Below, piece by piece: positions 12,037 to 24,315 of a stretch of DNA of 64,000 nt. A model generated the notes under the pieces. That model ran no database searches, was not told where the DNA came from, and was given only the letters and a program-made list of their open reading frames with translations. This stretch comes from Mrakia gelida (taxonomy: Eukaryota > Basidiomycota > Tremellomycetes > Cystofilobasidiales > Mrakiaceae): the NCBI GenBank assembly GCA_024345305.1, contig BRON01000021.1, positions 1 through 64,000 on the forward strand. Direction: 5' to 3'. Made by a program: the position numbers and the translations under genes. Within the stretch, counting starts at the first letter, position 1; every line of letters starts with the position of its first letter.

Positions 12037-12275
12037 GGGCTGATAACGTGTTGCTGGGTCGTCCACTTAAGCTTAGGGAAGTCTGTAGGATGTGGTTCAA
12101 AGCTTGTTGTATAGAGCTAGCTATTCGAAAGGTTTATATACTATGGAAATGGTCACGTGAGCTGAAGGTAGCTTCCAGATAAGTTGATTACAACGGGGGT
12201 TACTGACACTAGATGAACAAGACGCGTTACTAAGCTACTACGTAAGACCTCTCTGCGAGTCGCCACCTTCCAACA
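12037..12275 (-). mobile_element. Copia LTR with adjoining primer-site remnant (C1 family)
   Basis: The LTR at 12049-12275 (227 bp) is a close relative of the 230-bp LTRs at 48593-48822 and 52249-52478. It keeps the TGTTGG.../...CCAACA ends, the TATATA-containing middle and the CTACTACGTAAGACC block. Immediately inside it (12037-12048) is the conserved GCTGATAACG word that follows the 5' LTR in the full elements. It is therefore a 5' LTR plus leader in minus orientation whose body has been lost, rather than a true solo LTR. Confidence 0.85.
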
Positions 12276-13178
12276 GGAAGGAAGGACGATGAAGGTCAGC
12301 CGGTCGTCTGCGCGAGGCAGATCAGTTCGAGGAGAGAGAGATGGAGGATTTTTGATTCTTTTCGGGGAGGAGATGAGAGTTGGATGGTGTTTGTCAGTCT
12401 TATGCTGTGGCATTGATGAGGCTTTTTTTTGGCTGGCCGGAGGAGCAGAGGGAAATTGGGAGCAAGACGAGTGCTGATCTACCCGATTCAGAGGAACTGG
12501 AGGTTTGTGGGGGTCCATAATGAACCTTAGCAGGCTCAATATCGAGTCGAGGGTCGTTCCGATTGAGCTAGAAAAGATGGTAGAAAGGAGAGGGCTGGAA
12601 CAAGCGCGTTTCAACGACGCGTCGCGAGAGCTCCTAAGAGCTCCTCTTTGATTGTTTCCCTCCTTTCCTCGTCCTCGTCCTTCCTTCTTTTGACCCAAGC
12701 TTAGGATCTAGCCGTCTCCCGCTCTGTCTCGTGTACCATAACCTCCCTGCTCGAGATTCTTGAAAGCTTGCGAAGGGAAACGAAGCTCCATCTCCCTTCG
12801 TTCTTTTGTTGCGGCCGTTCGTTCGCTATCCCAAGACCTTTCCGCTACCTAGGAGCTTGGAAGTAGGAATAGACGACGCCGTTGAGGAATGAGCAAGAGA
12901 AAGGACAAAAAGACGCGGACGTCGCGTGGCTTATTCGCTTCTTGGTTTTGCTGGGCCTTGAGATGATTAGGGTCGCCGAGAACCCACCCTGCTTCCTTCC
13001 ATCCAACGACCAGCCTCTCTTCCCAGCTCTTCCTCGCTCTCACCACCCGGCTCTCCTCTTTCGCCCTGCTAGACTCTCGACGAGAACAAACTCCTAGAGA
13101 ACAGAGAATCAAGGCCGACTCCCCCCTCCCCTCTCTCTCCTCCTTCCTTCCCATCTTCGACTGAGCTTGACCTGAACG
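12276..13178. other. Intergenic region upstream of the Pmp3-like gene
   Basis: This is non-coding as far as can be seen. It is pyrimidine-rich close to 13178, as expected for a fungal promoter and 5' untranslated region, and it contains a GACGCGTC word at 12616-12623. No further gene is recognised. Confidence 0.4.
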
Positions 13179-15636
13179 ATGGCGTCCAACTACAACCACT
13201 ACCTTCACAAGAAGATCGATTTGACTCCGAAGGTGTGTACTCCAACCCATTCCACTCTTCTTCCGCTCTCTATTGCAAGGAGGCAAAAGGAGAACGAGGA
13301 GGGGAAGAGACGACGTTACTCCGCCCCTCTTACCTTTCCGTCGGTGCTGACCTTTCGCTTCGTTTGATTGTTCGTTCGTTGCAGAAACACCATGGAATGT
13401 TTGTCCTGATTTTCATTCTGGGGTTCTTGTTCCCGCCTCTTGGTGAGTACAAACGCATCCGAACGCGTAGGTGGAAGGGAAGGGAGGGTCGGACGAAGGC
13501 CAGGCGAGCTTTCGTCGAACGTGGTGAGGGAAGGAGCCTCTTGACCCAGCTCGAGAGCCCTCGACGTCTGAAGCGAGTCTAGTGCGAAGATGGCGGTAGA
13601 GCTGAGCTTGCTGGTGGAATAGGAGGAGCTGTCGCAGGCCGTCCCCAACGAGAAGAAGCACGAAACCGAAACCTCACGCCTCCTACCTTCCCCTTCCCTT
13701 CTCTGCTGACTCTCCCCCCTCTCTGATTTGTTTTGGGTCTGCAGCCGTGGCGGTACGATTCGGAGTCGGGACTGATTTCTTCATCAACCTGTTTCTGTCT
13801 ATCGCTGGTTGTACGTTCGCCGTCCTAACCTCCTTTCCTTCCTTTCCCTTCGTCCCTCGGCCATCGAGTCGGAGAACGCCCCGCTGACTAGAATGCTGTT
13901 CCTATCTCCCTTCTTAATCCCCCCCATCCTATCTCTTGTGTGCTATCCATCGCTCCCGCATCGTGTCGCTCTCGCTCGACAATCCAATCGGAATCCACTC
14001 GACGAACTCAACCGAAATCTCGAACTGTTGACGTCGACCTCATCTCCTCGCGATCGCTGTGGATGGACGCTTGAACGACGTGCAGACTTCCCTTCTCATT
14101 TCCATAACTTGTGAGTAGTACATCCTCTCATCCACCCTCTCTCACCCCTCCTCTCTTCGTCGAAGCTCCGAAGGAAGGAAGGAGGGAGGACGTCACGTCT
14201 CGTCTCGATTCGAATCGATCTTGAACCGACCAACCAGCGCTCAAGCTGACCCTGTGTTTGGGCTTGGTACGTACAGCTACGTTCAAAACGTCCGAAACAA
14301 CTCGAACAACCGACGTACGCCCAAGTGGGCGGTAAGGTACGGGTTGGTCGATCCTACGGAGGGGAACAGGAAGAAGGCGAAGAGCGCTTGGGCAGGGAGG
14401 TGAATCTTTCGCTTCTGTCTCGTGGATGCGTTCTACGTTTGAGGTGGATGTAGGATGGGCTGGATGGAATGCTGGAAAGCTCGAGGGCTGGCGGGAGGAG
14501 CGAGCAAAGGAGATCGAAGGGATTCAAGGGAAGGGAAGGGGGGAGGCGACGTTGTCCCCCTCCCCCTTCCTTCTCGCCTTCGACCCATTCGCCTCTCATC
14601 TCTCCATCACCTCATCCCTGACCCACTCCCCCTTTCTCCTCGCACACCCAGGTACGACGAACGAAACCCCAACTCCACCCTCGAAGCTCAAGAGTTCGAG
14701 GAAGGTCAAACGGCCGACTCCGTTTCCAACGCGCTCAACAACCCTACCGACACCTCCGGAGCTGGAAAGCCTGGATCGAGAGGACGAGATCAAAGTCTTT
14801 GGAACGACAACGAGATTGAGTTTTACGAGAACGGACAGGGAGCTTTGCCTGGTGTGTCTTTGGTTCGCTTCTTTCGAGTCGAGGACGACGCGTGGTGTCG
14901 AGGGAGGAAATGAGAGCTGACTGAACGCATTTCGTTCGGGTCCGGGTTGATCGAACAGATGCTCAAGCACCGAACAAGAACAAGTGGCACTACCCTGCTA
15001 ACTTTGAGGGAGCAGGGGCTGGTCCTTCGGTGAGGGACGAGACCAGGGTTCGTCTTCCCTTTCGCTCCGCTTCCCTCCTTCTCTTCCGCTCGCTCTCTCC
15101 TCACTGCTCTCGCTGATCTTCTTCTCCTTTTCCTCTTTTCATTTCTCCATTCGTCTCGTTCCTTGATCACCGCCAGCGAGGAGACTACAACGACTCTGCC
15201 CCTCCCTCCTCGAAACCCAAGAAGAAGTCCAAGTTCGGGAAAAAGTCTCACGCTCCTCCTCCTTCGGACGCCGACGTGCCCGAGTGGGGACGAGATTACG
15301 GTGCTGTGAGTCTTTTCCCCACCTCTCCCAGTCGTTATCTCTCTCTCTCTCTCTCTCTCCATCGCGCTCGCTCTCGTCCCTTCGTTCTTTCTGGATCTTA
15401 CGCTCCCCGGACGCGTCCTCGCTAACCTCCCCATCGCTTTTCGCTCCCAGCCCCGTCGCACCCGAACCTCCACCTCTCTCTCCACCCGCTCCCAAACCTC
15501 CTCAGGCGGAGGAAACAGTTACTCCAACAACACCAACGCTCCCGAAGACGCCTGGGGAGCAGGAGGAGGACCCTCGTCTCGTCAAGGAGCTCAACCAGCG
15601 AAGAAGCCTGTTGGGGAGTTTGATCATCAGTTCTAG
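13179..15636 (+). CDS. Pmp3/Sna-type membrane proteolipid with long hydrophilic tail
   Basis: Nine exons (13179-13232, 13385-13442, 13745-13810, 14086-14110, 14277-14399, 14652-14851, 14959-15047, 15177-15305, 15451-15636) join to an exact 309-codon frame. Residues about 20-65 hold the two hydrophobic helices of the UPF0057/Pmp3 family, with the FPPLAVAVRFG loop and an FINLFLSIAGYFP second helix, then HNFYVQN. Family members are small plasma-membrane or vacuolar proteins linked to membrane potential and salt tolerance. The canonical protein is about 55 residues; this one has about 240 extra cytosolic residues, rich in Asn, Ser, Gly and Lys, as in the yeast Sna3/Sna4 relatives. The seventh intron uses a GTTCGT donor. 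The start is the only ATG before the first splice donor. Confidence 0.85.
15338..15359. repeat. (TC)n microsatellite in an intron
   Basis: Eleven TC dinucleotides lie inside the last intron (15306-15450) of the Pmp3-like gene, downstream of the donor. They probably form part of the pyrimidine-rich intron body. Confidence 0.9.
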
Positions 15637-16389
15637 AGGACGCCGAAGATGGGCTCGGGCTGGGTTTGGGTTTGGGAAGGGAAGGGATGTGTGGATGGCG
15701 TGGGGGAAGGGGGAGGGTCAGGGTGGTCGAGGCGAGGGCGAGGGCGACGCGACGTTCGGGTTGTTTCTCTTCTCTTACTGTTTCTTAATTAGGTTTCTTC
15801 TCTCTATTTGATTGATATGTTTTTGCTCGTTTTTGCTAGTCTAGTGATACGCTCTATAGTCTACCGAGGTGAGGAAGGGTCGGGCGGGGGCGAGGCGACG
15901 CGAATGGGGCAGATCAAGAGACGTTTTTTTTGTGGCCGGTTTGTTATACCCACTCGATTCTTACAGTTTTTCTCTCTCCTCGCCTTTGCTCGCAGGAGGG
16001 ACTCTTGGAGCAGAACTCGGTTGGGAGGGTGAAGGAAGCAAGGGTTTCCTTCGAGCTCGAACGGGAAGGTTGGGCTGGGGTTTCCGTGGGTTTGAGAGAA
16101 AGCTGAGCAGCTGTTCGAAGAGCGGGAATTGATGAGATCGTTTTCCATAGCGTAGGAAGAGACTTTTGAAAGAAAAGCGAAAAAATATGACGGTCGGGAA
16201 GGAGAAGGACGCGAGGGAACCAGAGAAGGAGGAACTTCGTGAGCTCAAACTTCATTTCGAGAGGTCACCTTTCGTCCTTCCCCAAACGACGACAGCAAAC
16301 GAAACCAAACGAAATCTTTCTCTCGGAACCAAGCTCAGCTGTGTTAGGAAACTCTCAACCTATCCAACGAACCCACTTGCTCGAAAGCC
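15637..16389. other. 3' flank and promoter region between two plus-strand genes
   Basis: This holds a GT-rich, T-rich 3' flank after the Pmp3-like stop codon, followed by the region upstream of the ATG at 16390. No gene or RNA is recognised. Confidence 0.4.
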
Positions 16390-17788
16390 ATGTCGAAGGG
16401 GAAAGATCAGGATCTGAAAGGTGCGAGCTCAACCTTTCCTTTCCTTCCTTCCTTCGCTCTTTGTGCAAGCTCACCTCTTCCCTCCCTTCCCTTCCAGATC
16501 TCAAACAAGGTCAGTCTCCCTTTCCGTTATCTTATCTGCCTCCGTCCCTCTGACTCCCTCCTCCTCGTCTCGTTTCCCCTCTCTCTTGCAGCGCTCACCC
16601 TCACAATCCATCAACTCCTCACTCCTCCTCCTCCCTCCCCTCCTGCTCCTCCCATCCCAACCTCCACCCTCTCAACAGACCTCCTCTCCCTCCTCCACCT
16701 CCTCAAATCCCACACCACCACCTTATCCTTATCCCTAGGGAAACAACCTCCCACCCCTCACGCAGCTCTCCCTTCCCTCCTCAAGATCGCAACCGATTTC
16801 AACAAACTTCAGTTCATCGTCGCTTCGCTCTCTCCTCCTCCCATGCTTTGCTTCGCAAGGAGTGGGGGTGGTGTAGAGATGAGTTGAAGGAGGGGTTGGT
16901 GGCGCTCGTGAAAGGGTTCCAATCGGATATCTTTGGGATCCAGGAGGGGGGCAGGAAGGTTGGGTGGGAGAAGATGTACTTGGGGAGGGTGGGAGTTGTT
17001 TATTCTGTTGTTGAGAGGGCTGTGGGGGGTGCAGAGAAGGGCCTTCCGAAGAGTGAACGAGAAGCTGTTGGACGGAGGTGGAGGAGTGATGGGGAAGGGT
17101 TGAAGGATGGGGAGAGGGAGGCGAAGGAGATGGTTGAGGAGGACGAGGAGGGGGAGGAGAGTGAAGAGGAGAACCACGAGGACGAGGACGAGGAGGAGGA
17201 CGATGGATGGGAGGGTCTGAAGGGTGGCAAGTCTGTCAAGAAGACTCCTGAAGAGAAGGAGCTGGTGAAGAAGGTACGCTCGTCTCTCGTCTCGTCTCGT
17301 CGCTCTCCCCTTCGACGCGTCTCTTTCAAACTCAACCCTTATCCCTCCCTCCTTCCTCTAAACAGTTAACCCACCTCCTCCGCCTCCCCCTCCTCCTCCA
17401 CGCCCACCTCCTCACCCACCACCTCCCCAACCCCACCACCTCCCTCCAACACCTCCACTCCCTCCTCCCCCTCTCCACCACCCTCCTCTCCTCCCAAGAC
17501 GACCTCGTTTCCTCCCTCTACTCCTCCCCCTTCCCCGCCCCAGCAGAGATCCAGGAACTCGTCGAGGAGCTGGTGAGGGCGGGTGCGGAGTTGAAGAGCG
17601 CTGTGGAGCGGGAGCTGGAACGGAGGGTGAAGGAGGGAGAGGAGGGGTTGGAGAAGAGGTTGAAGTGGTTGGGTGTTTGGGAGACTATGTTGGGGAAGGG
17701 GAGGGAGGAGGTGAAGGTCGTTTTGGATGAGTTTGGCGACGGCGGCGATGGAGGGTTGGTGAAGGCTGTGGAGGGACTGAAGGTGTGA
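16390..17788 (+). CDS. Cyclin-D1-binding-protein-1-like (GCIP family) protein
   Basis: Exon 1 (16390-16420) and a 12-base exon 2 (16498-16509) splice in frame to exon 3 from 16592, giving MSKGKDQDLKDLKQALTLTI. After the helical N-terminal half comes a conserved-looking block, EWGWCRDELKEGLVALVKGF, then an acidic low-complexity stretch. An intron at 17275-17366 leads to a Leu-rich helical C-terminal third ending at 17788. This order resembles eukaryotic CCNDBP1/GCIP proteins, helical bundles reported to bind cyclin D or HLH factors; a yeast role is unknown. Near 16815-16855 the frame must change, either through a very short intron (16815-16855, 41 bases, no clear branch site) or through an indel in a CTC run. 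The family assignment rests on recall of overall pattern, so treat it as tentative. Confidence 0.55.
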
Positions 17789-18087
17789 TGCATGGATGAT
17801 GGTTCAGGAACCGAAACGACTGGGGGAGAGGAAAGGAAAGGAAAGGAAGACGCGTCTTTCTCTCGTTCCTCTCGATCGGTGGTCGTTCTTTGCGTCTCGT
17901 CTCGACCTCAAAGCACTTCGAGCTGAAAGGAGTGATGCACATCCGGAAGAGTGAAAGAAAAGAAAAGCAAGCGAGCACCATGAAAAGGGAAGAGAAGAGT
18001 CTACTTAAACGAAACCGAAACCGAAACCAACCCAACGAAACCAAGCCGAACGAAGAAAAAGATCGCGGACGCCCGAACCGCATATAT

Positions 18088-19846
18088 CTACCTCTCCTCC
18101 TCCAAATCCAATCTACTCCTCCCCCCCTCGTTACTCCCCAACCCACCCAGACCCGTCCGACTCTCCGCCTGCCAAACCCTCTCCCCCCCGCTTCCATCTC
18201 CCATCGTACTACTCGTCATCGGTCCATGCCCCCCGTGCCCACCCTCACTCAACGAAGGCATCACTACGAATTGACTTCCATCCTCGTGGTCGTCGTCGTC
18301 GTCGTCGCTTCCGAGGGAGTGGGTGGGTTTGTCCGAGTTGGAGTTGGAGTGGTGTTTGTAGGAGGAAGAGGAAGCAGCGGAGGAGACGAGGGAGGTTGTT
18401 GATTTGTAGTCTGGAGAGGAAGAGGTGAGGTTGGTTGAGGAGTCGATGGGGTTTGGATCGGAGGAGGAGAAGAGGGAGTGGAGGTTCTCTGCTCGCATGG
18501 AGGCTGCTGCTTCGACTCGTTTGAGTCGGGCTGGGAGGAGGTTGGAAGGGAGATGGGTGAAAGGAGAGGGGTGAAGGGGAAGAGTCAGCTTGGGGAAAGG
18601 AGACGAGATGGAGCGAGACGAGGAACCAAGCGAGCGAAGGGGAAGAAAGAAAGAAAGAAAGCGCGACGCGACGACTCTGAAACTCACCAGCATCGATCCT
18701 CTCCTCCCTCGCCTCCCTCTCCGCATCAGCATAGGTATCCCCACCTCCATCCATAGAACTTCCCATCGTGGTCGTTCCTCCAAACATGGAGCTCGAAAGC
18801 TGGTTGACGGCGGGTCCCTTCTTGAGCGGGTTGACGGGGATCTGAGGACGAGATTGAGATTGAGATTGAGATTTGGTGTCGTTGGTGGAGCGGTCGGTCA
18901 TGGCGGTAGCTGTGAGACGAAGAAGAAGAAAAGAATCACGAAGGGAAGTGAGAAGGGAGGGTGATTAGTGAGCGAAACAAGGAGGGAGAGAGAGAGAGAA
19001 GAGAGAGAGAAGAGAAGAGAGACGAACCTCCACCCCAGTTGTTGTTCTTTGACCTGGTCTGATCGTCTCGAGATCGGATGATTCTCGCCTTGATAGCGAA
19101 GAACCCAATAACGAAGGAGATTGCAAGAAGGAGAGAGCAGATGGAGGCCATCTAACATAACCATCCGAATCAGCCTCGAGCGAGAAGAAGGAGAGGAGAG
19201 GAAGGAAGAGAAGTGGACGAACGATGGCTGAAACGTTAACAGCCTTTCCTACAGCAGCAGTAGAGGTGGTAGCGGCCGTAGCGCTTGTAAGTCCTACGGA
19301 AGCTGTAGCTGTAGCTGCGATGGAAGCGACTGAGGCGGCTGCGATGGTGTTGGTGAAGGAGGGGTCGGCCATGGTGAAGGCGACGTTCTGGAGGACCGGA
19401 TGGGGAAAGGAAGGAAGGGCGGAAGGTGAGCTTCGACTCTTTTGGATGAACGAAGGGGACGTTTGGAAGGAAGCGAATGAACTTACGACTGATGCACAGT
19501 AGAGACCTAGGTTGGAGTAGGCTAGATTGAGAGCATCTTCGGTTGAGCAGCGAGCTTGGATGCAGGTCTGGAGGAGGGAAGGGAGGAAAGGTGTCAGCTT
19601 CGTCTTTCCTTTTGTTCTTCTTTGCCCTCCCCTCTCCGTCTTGTGCGAGCTCAGACTGGGGAGCTGCTGTTTTGGTGAGTAGCGCATACAGGTAGCGTCG
19701 AGGGCTGTGCAGGTACCAGGGTCGGTTCCTCCGAGGCAGTCGAGAGCGCAGGTGTCTCTCTTCTCGACCGACGACGAGGAGGAGAAGGAAGATTCAACGA
19801 AGATGGTTGAAGGAGGAGGAGCGGTAGGGAGGGGAGAGGGAGCCAT
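18088..19846 (-). CDS. CFEM-like cysteine-rich single-pass membrane protein
   Basis: The N-terminal part, after a KR site, has the spaced cysteines TCALDCLGG, GTCTALDATC and TCIQARC, then LYC. This resembles the CFEM domain of fungal surface proteins, some of which handle haem or host contacts. An Ala/Thr-rich spacer follows, then a transmembrane segment (SLLLAISFVIGFFAIKARI) with a basic stop-transfer end. Two further exons give a Ser/Asp-rich cytosolic tail ending at 18088. The stretch 18088-18901 could be read as a separate gene starting at ATG 18901, but an intron at about 19028-18907 (donor GTTCGT, acceptor CACAG) joins it in frame, so one gene is preferred. No clear signal peptide is visible before the Cys block, so the true start may lie in another exon. 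Exact junctions around 19570-19700 are unresolved. Confidence 0.55.
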
Positions 19847-20530
19847 GGTAGCAGGGAAGGAAGGAAGAGAGGGAAGGATGTGGTTGAAGAGGGAAGAGTG
19901 AAATCCATTTGGGGAGAGAGAGAGCTAGAGAAGGAAAAGAAAGGAGGAGGGAGAGCGAGAACAAAGGAAGAACAAGGCGAGAAGGAGATCTGAAACGCGC
20001 GCTTGACTCCTGTTTTTGTTCTTCATATCGAACCATCGGGCCTACCCTCATTTAGCAAGATAACAACCTCGAGAGAAGACGGGCCTTCCTGCTCTCAATT
20101 CTCGAGCTCGTATGGAAACTGTCAGTTGCGAAGACATCGTTCGAGAGCACGCAGGAGGAAAACTCGCCGACCGACGACGCGGTTCTGGATGAGCTCCTCC
20201 TCTTCCTTTCAGCACCCTCCTCCAGTCCAAATTTCAATCTCGAGACCTTGGTTGAGATGGAAGATCGCTAGAACGAAGACCACCACACAGAGCTCCCTCT
20301 GACCTCTTCTCATCAAGTAGAGGAAAACCTTCCGCCCTCTTCTCTCTTCGAGCTCACCTACTTTCTCGCAGTCTGTCCCCCCTCCTTTTCTCCGACGCAA
20401 TCGACCTTCTCTTGCCTTCCCTCCAAACCGTCATCCCAGTCCCATCCCTTCCCTCTCTTCCCTTTCCCTTCTTTGTGGATCCTACACTCGCCCTCGGAAC
20501 CAGTCCTCCAAGGACTCGATATCAACATAG
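19847..20530. other. Region between the divergently oriented CFEM-like and membrane-protein genes
   Basis: This is the shared upstream region of the minus-strand gene ending at 18088 and the plus-strand gene at about 20.5 kb. Splice-like and branch-like sites suggest it also holds unplaced 5' exons of the plus-strand gene. Nothing certain can be assigned. Confidence 0.35.
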
Positions 20531-22244
20531 ATGGCAACCTTCATCGTCAGTCCTCTCTCGTCCTCTCTTCCAAAGCGAAGGAGCTTCCGAGCTGAACCCT
20601 TTTCTTCTTGTGCCTCTTTAGTCTGCTGGTGAATGCTGGGAGTGGGAAAACTACTCGGATGTGAACGGGAACACCCAGGTGTCCTACCTTTGATGTCCTG
20701 AAGCGTGAGTCCTGCCTCTCTGTTCGTTGTAGAGAGGATCCAAAGAGAAGGAAGGGAAACCGTTTGAGCTCGATCCCTCCTTCGTTCTCCTTCTCCTCCT
20801 TCTTCTCCAAGCTGACCTTGCCTCCCTTCGTCCCCCCTTCAACCAGTTCTACATCCTACCAAGCAACCCCTATCACCACCCAAGATCCAGCAGGGACCGC
20901 AACTGCTACTTCCAACGAAGCAACGTTCGTCCCTTCCTTGACCTTCTCCTTCTCCTTCCCCTTCCTCGAATCCCTCTCCTTTCTCTCGACCTTTGATCCC
21001 GCCCGTCCCTCTGCCGTCTTTCAACACAGGCTGACCTCGTCTTCCTTCTCGCTATCTGGCTTCACCTACCAGAACCAACCCTACAGCTTACTCGTCGACG
21101 TACGAGGAGTATCAATCCCCCGCCGCCGCCTCCTCAAGCCCGACGACCCTCAACTACTTCACCGTAGAGAACAGCACCACCTCAACCTCAACCTATTACG
21201 TCGCTTCAGCAGTCGCCTCCGTCTACATCTCGTCCTCCCCCTCCTCCAACTCCACCAACAACGGAACCTCGTCTTCAGACCCCTCCAACTCCTCCAACGG
21301 CGGCTCAGACGACGGCAAACCCTCCCCTCTCCCCATCATCCTCGCCGTCGTCTTCGCAACCCTCTTCGCCCTCCTCCTCCTCGGTCTCCTCATCTTCTAC
21401 CTCCGTCGTCGTCGCGCTCGTCTCCGCGCCGAAATGACTCCCTTCTACCCTCCCCAAGGCGAAGGCATCCTCTCGGATCGAACGGTCTCTCAAGCTTTCA
21501 CCAGATTCCCTTCTCGGGGATCAACCACTTCCTACACCCCTGAACCGACGTTCATTCAGCCGGTATTGGAAACGGTTGGGCTGGGAGCGGGTGTGGGAGG
21601 GAGGATCCTGACGAGTCGGGAGAAGAGGTTGACGATGCGACGTGCTGGAGGAGGGGAGGAGGAGCGGAGCGGGGGTGGTTGGGAGGAGAATGGAGATGAG
21701 GTGTTGAGGAGGAAGATGGAGGGTTGGAACGCTGTTGCAGAGAGGACGAGTCGACTTCCTGAAGGTGGCGGTGGGGAGAAGGATCCCTTCGCAGACTCGT
21801 ACTCGGTTCGATCGAATCCATCTCGTTCGTTCTTCCCCTCCGTGACGTCTCTCTTCCCCTCGCCTCGCCTTATCTGACCCTCTTTTCCCCCTCCCCCTCA
21901 CACACCCAGATCCCCTCTCCGCCCCTCACCTCCCCTCCCTCCCCCCACCCCTCCGTCTCCCCCTAACAATAAGCACCTCCCTAGCCCCTCCACGCTCCTC
22001 TCGCTCCCACCTCCTCCTCAACCCAGACCCACTCTCTCCCTCCCCGTCCCTCAACAACTCCTCAAACACCCTCTCCCCCCAGTTCGACCCTTCTTACTCG
22101 CCCACCACCGCTGCGGAGGGAGGGTCCTCGGAGTCGCACGCACCGTTGCTGGATCGGAACGGACACGGGCAGGCGGATGATGGGGGGGTGAGCTTGATGG
22201 GTGGGATGGGACAGCAAGCCCCGCCGGCGTATCGATGGCACTAG
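20531..22244 (+). CDS. Ser/Thr-rich single-pass membrane protein, function unknown
   Basis: The 5' end is unresolved. An exon near 20630-20690 includes CWEWENYSDVNGN. An intron with a GTTCGT donor near 20927 and the GCTGACC branch site near 21040 precedes the exon starting at about 21077. Downstream comes a Ser/Thr/Asn-rich, presumably glycosylated ectodomain with many N-x-S/T sites. Next is a membrane helix (LPIILAVVFATLFALLLLGL) and an LRRRRAR stop-transfer motif near 21340-21425, then a long cytosolic tail. One more intron around 21800-21909 leads to the last exon, which ends GMGQQAPPAYRWH at the stop 22242-22244. The layout resembles fungal wall-sensor-like proteins (Wsc/Mid2 style), but no Cys-rich WSC domain was found, so the function is left open. 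Confidence 0.6.
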
Positions 22245-22548
22245 AGTTGGTGTAGTCTATCTCGTTTCTCGATCTGATCTCTCTCCCGTATCTCTGTGTT
22301 CGTTTCTCTTTTCGCTTTTTGTAGGCTCCTCTGGCGGAATAGACCTGCTTGTTGTATCTACCTCGAACGAGAAACGGGTCAGTCAGGACGCGTCGCGAGT
22401 CCTTCTCGGACCTCTTGCGAACCTGTCGCAGTCATTTTTTTTTCCTCTCTGGAAGGCGTGAGATGAGTAGGGGTTGGTGTGGGTGTGGGTGACCAGACCC
22501 GCTGCGTCGGCGTTGTTTGGTAGGATGCGACGGGAGGAGAGAGGTTGG

Positions 22549-22901
22549 TGTCAGGGAATCGCGTCGCGTCGCGCCGCGTCGTCCTTTGCGCCGGATCTTA
22601 CACTGCTTGTCTTCGTCATAGTGCTCTCTTCTACTTAACATAGCTTAGCTTGTTCTCTCGGCTTCTCTCTACTTCTCCCCGTAGCCTTTGTCATCTTTCA
22701 CACGCTCGGCAATCCCTTCTTTGTCAGCAGCACCTTTCAGCTTTAGTATAAAAGGGCCCTTTGCCCGCCACCACTCTTTTGTTCTCCATCTTGAATCACC
22801 TTTGGATCATACCTCGTCCTCGTCCTCGTCCCTCGTCCTCCTCTCCTCATAAGCACCTGACTTCCTCCCGTCGCGTCGCCCCTCTCCGCTCGATCCTCAC
22901 A
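22549..22901 (+). repeat. 5' LTR of G1
   Basis: It starts TGTCAGGGAATCGCG and ends CGATCCTCACA, like the G2 LTRs. A TATA-like AGTATAAAAG lies near 22745-22755 and the transcription start would be downstream of it. It is diverged from the G2 LTR, in keeping with an older insertion. The TAATTCAAGATCAAC leader follows it directly, as in G2. Confidence 0.9.
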
Positions 22902-22964
22902 TAATTCAAGATCAACAACCCGGTCACCTGCTTATCACTCCCACCACTCCACCTATTTCTCAAC

Positions 22965-23885
22965 ATGTCAACCAACCCATCAGCTCTTGCTTTCAGCTCT
23001 GAGCACGAAGAGAACTCCCCCGGATGGTTCTCGGACGGCCTCAGATGGCAACAAGAACAACACAATATCGCTCTCAACCGACAAGAACAGGCACTCGCTC
23101 AAAACCAAGGTCGACAGGACGAACTCGCCCAACTTGTCCATCAACTTCAAGTACAACTCGCTTCCCCGGCCACTTCCTCCACTCAACAGACCTCGGTCCC
23201 CTACGCTCAAGAACACAGGGAACCCAAGGTCGCCAACCCCACTCCATTCACAGGGAAGGCCGGAGAAGCTACGGAGTTCCTCCTCAAATGCGAACTGGTC
23301 TTCCAAGTACAACCTCGATCCTACTCCTCCAACTTGGCCAAGATCACCTTCGTCGCCACCTACCTCAAGGAAGCTGCATTCCACTGGATCCAACCTGCCC
23401 TCGAGCCCAAGAACGACGAATCTCCTCCCCCGTGGTTCCTGGACTGGGCTCTCTTCCGTGAGAAGTTTCTCCAAGATTTCGGAGACGCCGACCTCATCGA
23501 AACATCGCGTCGTTCCCTCGCCAAACTCAAACAAACTGGATCCTGCAACGCCTACGCCATCGACTTTCGACGATTATCCGCCCCCCTCGACATGAGCGAC
23601 CAATCCCTTCGCTACGCCTTCTACGAGGGACTCAAGGACGACGTCAAGGATCGGATCCTTTCCCCTCTCTCAACTGAATTCGCCGACTTCGAGGCCCTCA
23701 CCACCACTTCGATCCGATGGGACAGCCTCCTCTACAACCGCCGAAAGCAACCCTCCATCTCCATCAACAAGCCCGCTACCTTCACCAACTACATTTCTCG
23801 AAACACCGCCATCCACACCGGACCAACTCCCATGGACGTCGACGCGACGAACTCCCGACCTCGGGGACCTCTCACGGACGCCTAG
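22965..23885 (+). pseudogene. G1 gag, premature stop before the zinc knuckle
   Basis: This is a capsid-like Gag starting MSTNPSALAFSSEHEENSPG, collinear with the G2 Gag (29694-30794). A TAG at 23883-23885 ends the frame where G2 has a glutamate codon. The zinc knuckle CGYCGGAGHFAATC lies just after the stop in the same frame, which then drifts through at least one indel before protease. The protein would lack its nucleic-acid-binding knuckle. Confidence 0.85.
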
Positions 23886-24315
23886 AAACTTCGTCGACGA
23901 ACCCTCGGACTCTGCGGATACTGCGGTGGGGCCGGTCACTTCGCTGCCACCTGTCGCAGCCAATCGACGGCAACACCAACTCTCCGCTTTGGAATACGGA
24001 ACCGACGCGCTTCCCTCAGCCACGGTCACTCCTCTCGCGACTTCGGAGTGAAGCCTAACCCGTCCCCCCGTCACTCAGCCTATCCATCACCGGTCCTCGC
24101 TCTCATCAACGTCAACATCAACAACTATCCCCATAAACCCCACTACTCCCGCCAACGCCACTCCGACTTCCCATTCTCCCCCCGGTCGTCCTGCCACTCT
24201 ACCCCCTCTCAACATCTCCCTCAACTCCCTCGCCAATTCGCTCTCCCCATTCACCCATCGCAACCCCTTCGAAATCCTGGCCCTCGAAACGTTCTTCTCG
24301 GAAGAGGATCACCTG

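Noticed and set aside
18287..18312. GTC trinucleotide run
   Set aside because: It is simply the codon run for an Asp-rich stretch in the tail of the CFEM-like protein.
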